Assembly (NCBI RefSeq): GCF_034006445.1
Contig: NZ_JAVESS010000022.1
Coordinates: forward strand, 1-40,709
Direction of reading: 5' to 3'
Source of the DNA: Desulfovibrio sp.
GTDB taxonomy: Bacteria > Desulfobacterota > Desulfovibrionia > Desulfovibrionales > Desulfovibrionaceae
DNA: 40,709 nucleotides
Shown: piece by piece, positions 37,194-40,709 of the stretch
Layout: every line of letters starts with the position of its first letter
How positions within the stretch are numbered: position 1 is the stretch's first letter
The notes under the pieces: model-generated
What the model was told of the DNA's origin: nothing
Databases searched by the model: none
What the model saw: the letters and a program-made list of their open reading frames with translations, nothing else
Made by a program: the position numbers and the translations under genes

Positions 37194-39872
37194 CTACTTG
37201 CTTTTTGCTTCCGGTTGGGCCTCTGAGGCGGCCGTGCCCGGCGAGTCTGGGCCCGTCGAGTCTGGGCCGGACGATTCGATGCCGGATGTTGCTGCCTTGC
37301 CGCCCTCGTTGCGTTGCGGCGTAGCGTCCGTTTTGCCTGGCTGGCCAGATTTGCCCGAAGCGGGCTGGCCGGGGACAGTCTGGCCGGGAACGGGTTTGTC
37401 GGGAGCGGGTTTGCTGGGAGCGATATGGCCGGGCGAACCGGCGTTTTTGCCGTCAGTCGCGCTGGCAGCGGGCGCTTCATGTTGCCAGAACCTGAGCCAT
37501 GACGGCGCTTCACCGTGCCATGCCCAGTAGCCTCCAAGGCTGGCGGCTGCGAGAAGGAGCAGGGCCAGGACGGTCATGAAGGCGCGGCGCACGCGCGAGT
37601 GGCCGAGGCGGGCGGGCAAGCCGTAAGGGTCGTCAAGCGAGCGCTGCGCGCCGGGGGGCATTTGGCCCACGGCCGTGAGCGCGCCGCCCATGGTAAAGTT
37701 TATGGGCGCGCCGGTGTTGACGGCCCAGCCGGAAGCGTCCAGCAAGGGGCCGAGGCTGCGGCGGCGCAGTTTGAACCATGCCATGACCACGGATGGGCCG
37801 GAGATCACGGCGAAAATAACCAGCAGCGCCATGGGCCACCACCAGCCCAGAGAAAAAAGGGACCTGGCGATGTAGGTGAACGAGGCGCTGACCATGCTTA
37901 TGCCCACACTGACGGCGGCAAAAATGCCTGCGCTTTTCGCAATGTCAAAGGGCTGTTTTGGCGGCGCGGCCTTGGTCGCCGCATCTGCCTGCCCGGTGGC
38001 TGTGGAACTGGCAAGCTTGGATGAGGCGCTGGAAATGGCCGCATCCTTGGCGGCTACCAGTTTTTGCAACTGCCCGCCCACAAGATTGGCAAAGCGTATG
38101 TAGGGAGCCCACATGGCTTCGCGCAGGCTGATGGGATTGCGCACTACACGCAGCAGCGTACTGTCCCATGGCTGACCGGCATTGTCCACAAAAACGCCGT
38201 GACGGCCTTCAATCAGATCATCGGCCGAGCCTGCAGTCAGGGCGGCGGCGATGGTGGCCGTATGCTCCTTGCCGCTGGCGTCTTTACGGACGCAAAGACA
38301 GTAGAGCAGGCAAAGGTGGCTTTGGGTGGCCAGGCGCACGTGGGCGCTCACATCGTCCACATGCACGCACAGCGAGCAGGAGCGGCTGTCGATATACAGA
38401 GTGCCAGCCAGGAATATGGCCCTGTTGCCGGGTTCGTAAAAATCCGCAAATGAAACAAAGTTCATGAGCAGTGTGTAAAGATTGGCGTGCAGCAGAACAA
38501 GCTTTTCAAGATCACGCAAAGCGTCCATGCGGGGGGCGGCCAGGTCGCGATCCACATATGCGGCGAATGCCTTTTCCGTGGCGGGCGAAAGCAGCGCGTC
38601 CAGTTCTTCGTCTGAAAGCCTGTCCACAGCTTCTTCAGGACTCAGGGGCAGAAATGTTCTGCCAAGGGGATCGCCGTCGGGAGCAAGCGCCAGAGGCGGC
38701 TGGTCTTGAGCACTGAAGGGGGCGGCGTCTTCCGGAGCGCGGGAAAACTTTGGTTTTTGCGCCAGCAGCGCGGCATAGGGCGCAAAACGGTTCTGGATGG
38801 CGCGCCAGGTCTCTTCATCAAGAACAGGTGCGACGTCTGTGCCGGCGTGCCCGCTTTTGGGCGGGAGCAGCAGGGTTTCAAACAGGCGGCGGAAGGCGCG
38901 TACGTCTTTTTCCCATGCGGGATTGATGCCCGCTTGCAGGTCAAGCGGTTGCCCGGCGGCTATTCTGGCCAGGGGGCGGCGGCTCAGATGGTCCATTGAA
39001 AAAAGTTCTGTAGCCGCGTTTTCCGGTGAGGCCAGTTCGTTTTCTTCATTAAGCGCAGGCAAGGTCTGGGGCGCGAAGGCGGCCATGCGGCAGCGGGCAA
39101 AGTAGTCGTCCAGCTTGGGGCCGAGCCTTTGCATGAGGCCCCAGGCTTCGGCCGTGTCGCGGCCCAGGGGCAGGTCTGCGTCACGCGTTTTTTGCCGCCA
39201 CTCACGCACGGCGTGCAAGGCTTCACGAAAGTGTCCGGCAAGGGCGGCGTCAAGGCCGGGCATGCCGGAATCGTCGCGCATGCCGCCAATAATCGTAAGG
39301 CCGGAGATGATAAAACGGCTGACCTCGTCTCCCGTTGCATCCTGAGCGTCCACCGAAGTGGAGGGAACAACGCCGTCACCGTTGAAGGCGTAACCAGCGG
39401 CAGCGCTCAGCGCGGCGGCCGCCTGGCGGCGGTCGACACTGGTTTTATCTTCGGCCCCGGTCTTGTCCAGCACCAGGCGCGCGGCGGCCAGCATGTTGAC
39501 GCCTTCGGGGGTGTCCTGCCGCAAGATATCCAGAGGAAGTTTTGCGCGGCGCTCCCTGAGGCGTGATGGATGGCTGACGCGCTGGCACAGCCAGTCCACG
39601 GCATCGAGAATTTCCCTGGCGCGGATGCGCCCGTCGCTGTCTGCGTCCAGGAGCGTCAAGGTCTGCGCGTCAAATTCGAGCCCATAGGTGGGGCAGCTCA
39701 TGGCCATCCAGAGTTTGGGATCGAGCAGCCGCAGGTCTTGCCACTCCGCATCGGTAGACAGCAGGGCCTGATCAAGCCCGGCCATACGGCGAAACGTGAA
39801 GACAGGGCCGCAATGCCCTGCGGGATTCTGTTGTTCTGTATCGGAAGGAGGGCAGGCAGTATCTTTGGGCAT
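37194..39872 (-). CDS. large membrane protein with an N-terminal EF-hand, function unknown
   Basis: 892 residues from ATG 39872 (GGA upstream; the GTG at 39971 has no ribosome site). A textbook 12-residue EF-hand loop is at 76-87: DADSDGRIRARE, with Asp at 1, 3, 5, Gly 6, Ile 8, Glu 12, suggesting calcium binding. Residues 90-600 are soluble with no fold I recognise. Two or three membrane helices follow (about 655-725), a linker with MGGALTAVG, and another helix near 785. The C-terminal 90 residues are Pro/Gly/Ser/Lys repeats (KPVPGQTVPGQP, GPDSTGPDSPG). It is co-transcribed with the phosphopantetheinyl transferase. I do not know its function. Confidence 0.8.
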   Translation of the reverse strand: MPKDTACPPSDTEQQNPAGHCGPVFTFRRMAGLDQALLSTDAEWQDLRLLDPKLWMAMSCPTYGLEFDAQTLTLLDADSDGRIRAREILDAVDWLCQRVSHPSRLRERRAKLPLDILRQDTPEGVNMLAAARLVLDKTGAEDKTSVDRRQAAAALSAAAGYAFNGDGVVPSTSVDAQDATGDEVSRFIISGLTIIGGMRDDSGMPGLDAALAGHFREALHAVREWRQKTRDADLPLGRDTAEAWGLMQRLGPKLDDYFARCRMAAFAPQTLPALNEENELASPENAATELFSMDHLSRRPLARIAAGQPLDLQAGINPAWEKDVRAFRRLFETLLLPPKSGHAGTDVAPVLDEETWRAIQNRFAPYAALLAQKPKFSRAPEDAAPFSAQDQPPLALAPDGDPLGRTFLPLSPEEAVDRLSDEELDALLSPATEKAFAAYVDRDLAAPRMDALRDLEKLVLLHANLYTLLMNFVSFADFYEPGNRAIFLAGTLYIDSRSCSLCVHVDDVSAHVRLATQSHLCLLYCLCVRKDASGKEHTATIAAALTAGSADDLIEGRHGVFVDNAGQPWDSTLLRVVRNPISLREAMWAPYIRFANLVGGQLQKLVAAKDAAISSASSKLASSTATGQADAATKAAPPKQPFDIAKSAGIFAAVSVGISMVSASFTYIARSLFSLGWWWPMALLVIFAVISGPSVVMAWFKLRRRSLGPLLDASGWAVNTGAPINFTMGGALTAVGQMPPGAQRSLDDPYGLPARLGHSRVRRAFMTVLALLLLAAASLGGYWAWHGEAPSWLRFWQHEAPAASATDGKNAGSPGHIAPSKPAPDKPVPGQTVPGQPASGKSGQPGKTDATPQRNEGGKAATSGIESSGPDSTGPDSPGTAASEAQPEAKSK

Positions 39873-39992
39873 GATAGTGTCCGTATGTAAAGCAGAAGAG
39901 TTATCACTCTGTAATATATGGAATAAAAATGTCAGAAATGGCTTTGGATACAAAAAAGCGTCCTGTCGCACGTCTGTGTGCTACAGTGTTAC

Positions 39993-40007
39993 TCATAATG
40001 GTTATCA
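39993..40007 (-). promoter_or_regulatory. Fur-box-like palindrome upstream of the EF-hand/PPTase operon
   Basis: TCATAATGGTTATCA matches the 15-base Fur core TGATAATGATTATCA at 13 positions. It is 121-135 bases before the start of the EF-hand gene, in an AT-rich stretch. Deltaproteobacterial Fur sites differ somewhat from this consensus, so binding is a hypothesis. Confidence 0.4.
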
Positions 40008-40261
40008 AAAAACCGTAGTGAGGTCGAGCGTTTTACGTTTTAGATATGCATGAAAAAATATTTCGGCAAAAAGCCTGAGGCAGCGCAAGTAAGCAGCCGG
40101 ATCGGGTCGTCACCGCGGCTGACATGTGCTATTTTTCAAGGCGAACAGCTCTATATGTATAGCATTTTTGCATTGAGAACATCCATTCTCAAGCTTCCAG
40201 GACGCCCGCTTCGGCGCGTAACCACGCAAATACATAGCGGTGCTGTCTTCGCGGCAGCCAT

Positions 40262-40326
40262 TGCCCGCAGGGCCTGCCTGAAACGTTGACGAAACCGTCT
40301 TACGGTTCAGGCAAGCCCTGCGGGCA
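40262..40326. repeat. large inverted repeat with 21-base arms
   Basis: Arms tgcccgcagggcctgcctgaa / ttcaggcaagccctgcgggca pair with one mismatch around a 23-base loop that itself contains accgt/acggt. In the 532-base gap between the Xre gene and the EF-hand gene. A small + frame here (40050-40289) is not convincing. Confidence 0.8.
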
Positions 40327-40379
40327 CCGTTGAAGCTGCGCTTGCGCCTCCGCGGCGGGCGTCTACTCACGCAGCCGCC

Positions 40380-40406
40380 AGAGCAATTTCAAGGTGAAAT
40401 AGCTCT
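40380..40406 (-). terminator. 3'-end hairpin at the Xre gene stop, GCAATTTC-type family, copy 3
   Basis: Hairpin agagcaatttca / tgaaatagctct overlapping the stop codon of the Xre gene, with the same acgcagccg flank as at 7912-7950. Confidence 0.5.
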
Positions 40407-40653
40407 AATGAGGCAGTCTTTGTATTTCTTCTTCAATCAACGCAACAAGCTCCGCGCCGGTCATGCGCACGGAACGCGCAATAAGAATGAGAGCGTTGAG
40501 CGATGCGCCACGCTCCCCGGTTTCAAGTTGCGCAATGTAGACCCGCGACAGCCCGGCAAAGTCGGCAAACTGCTCTTGTGACAGGCCGCTGCGGACGCGG
40601 ATAATGCGCACAGTTTTGGCAATGGCTGTGTTCAGCCCCGGTAAAATTTGCAT
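40405..40653 (-). CDS. small Xre-family helix-turn-helix regulator
   Basis: 82 residues. Helix-turn-helix of the Cro/CI type: RIIRVRSGLSQEQFADFAGLS with recognition helix SRVYIAQLETGERGAS, then the helical end NALILIARSVRMTGAELV. No ligand domain, so DNA binding only or with a partner. The ATG has no clear ribosome site and may be leaderless. A perfect inverted repeat GTATGC-GATT-GCATAC lies about 35 bases upstream and is a candidate self-operator. The target is not known; the nearest downstream operon is the EF-hand/PPTase pair. Confidence 0.75.
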   Translation of the reverse strand: MQILPGLNTAIAKTVRIIRVRSGLSQEQFADFAGLSRVYIAQLETGERGASLNALILIARSVRMTGAELVALIEEEIQRLPH

Positions 40654-40686
40654 AGAGTATGTGTAAAGCTTTTACGCTGAAACCAA

Positions 40687-40702
40687 GTATGCGATTGCAT
40701 AC
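40687..40702. promoter_or_regulatory. candidate operator of the Xre regulator
   Basis: Perfect 6-base half-sites GTATGC and GCATAC with 4 bases between, directly upstream of the Xre gene, the spacing typical of Cro-like dimers. Confidence 0.4.
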
Positions 40703-40709
40703 AAAATTA

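Noticed and set aside
40050..40289. 79-codon + frame starting MKKYFGKKPEAAQ
   Set aside because: No ribosome site; its end lies in repeat-like sequence before a large palindrome. Possible but not supportable.

Overview
This window is a high-GC bacterial chromosome segment. Gene content and order point to a sulfate-reducing deltaproteobacterium of the Desulfovibrionaceae, probably close to Desulfovibrio desulfuricans; that placement is inference. The supports are the Desulfovibrio-type redox/radical-SAM cassette at the left end, the guaB-guaA-tatB-tatC-hisB-lipoprotein-hisA order, and a TrmD fused to a second SPOUT methyltransferase.

Layout. 1-6768 (+): seven genes overlapping by 4 bases at each junction. 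They encode the end of a cysteine-rich (CCG) dicluster protein, a small CxxC protein, a methyltransferase, a C_GCAxxG_C_C protein, a radical SAM protein (TrsS type), an adenylate-forming ligase and a MobA-like/HD fusion. I recall these as the families named after D. vulgaris DVU_1551 to DVU_1558; their biochemical function is not established. A histidine phosphatase follows (6924-7505). 7956-9414 (-): mdtJ-mdtI polyamine exporter pair and a YkgJ-like cysteine-cluster protein, behind a good promoter and a 230-base leader that may encode a 28-residue peptide. 10232-17713 (-): guaB, guaA, tatB, tatC, hisB, lipoprotein, hisA. 18099-20966 (+): ffh, rpsP, KH protein, rimM. 22063-24498: mutM, and a flavoprotein divergent from an HxlR regulator. 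25069-35673 (-): trmD fusion, rplS, rnhB, yraN, rsmI, a PTS IID protein, HPr, enzyme I, smpB, comEC. 36093-39872 (-): a large EF-hand membrane protein and a phosphopantetheinyl transferase. 40405-40653 (-): a small Xre regulator.

Architecture. The normally continuous order rpsP-KH-rimM-trmD-rplS-rnhB is split: rimM lies on the + strand at 21 kb and trmD on the - strand at 35.7 kb. The simplest reading is inversion of about 20967-35756. A 155-base MITE-like element sits at the trmD breakpoint, with a second, oppositely oriented copy at 9993-10149. A 194-base direct repeat pair lies beside the rimM breakpoint.

Two families of 3'-end hairpins recur in fixed orientation relative to the preceding gene. 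Four copies carry a TGCAAAA-centred stem flanked by G/C tracts, and three carry a GCAATTTC-type stem. Many conserved proteins here (TatC, TatB, MdtJ, RimM, MutM, Ffh, ComEC, the ligase, the HD fusion) have low-complexity or tandem-repeat insertions or tails, as if in-frame minisatellites are unusually common in this genome.
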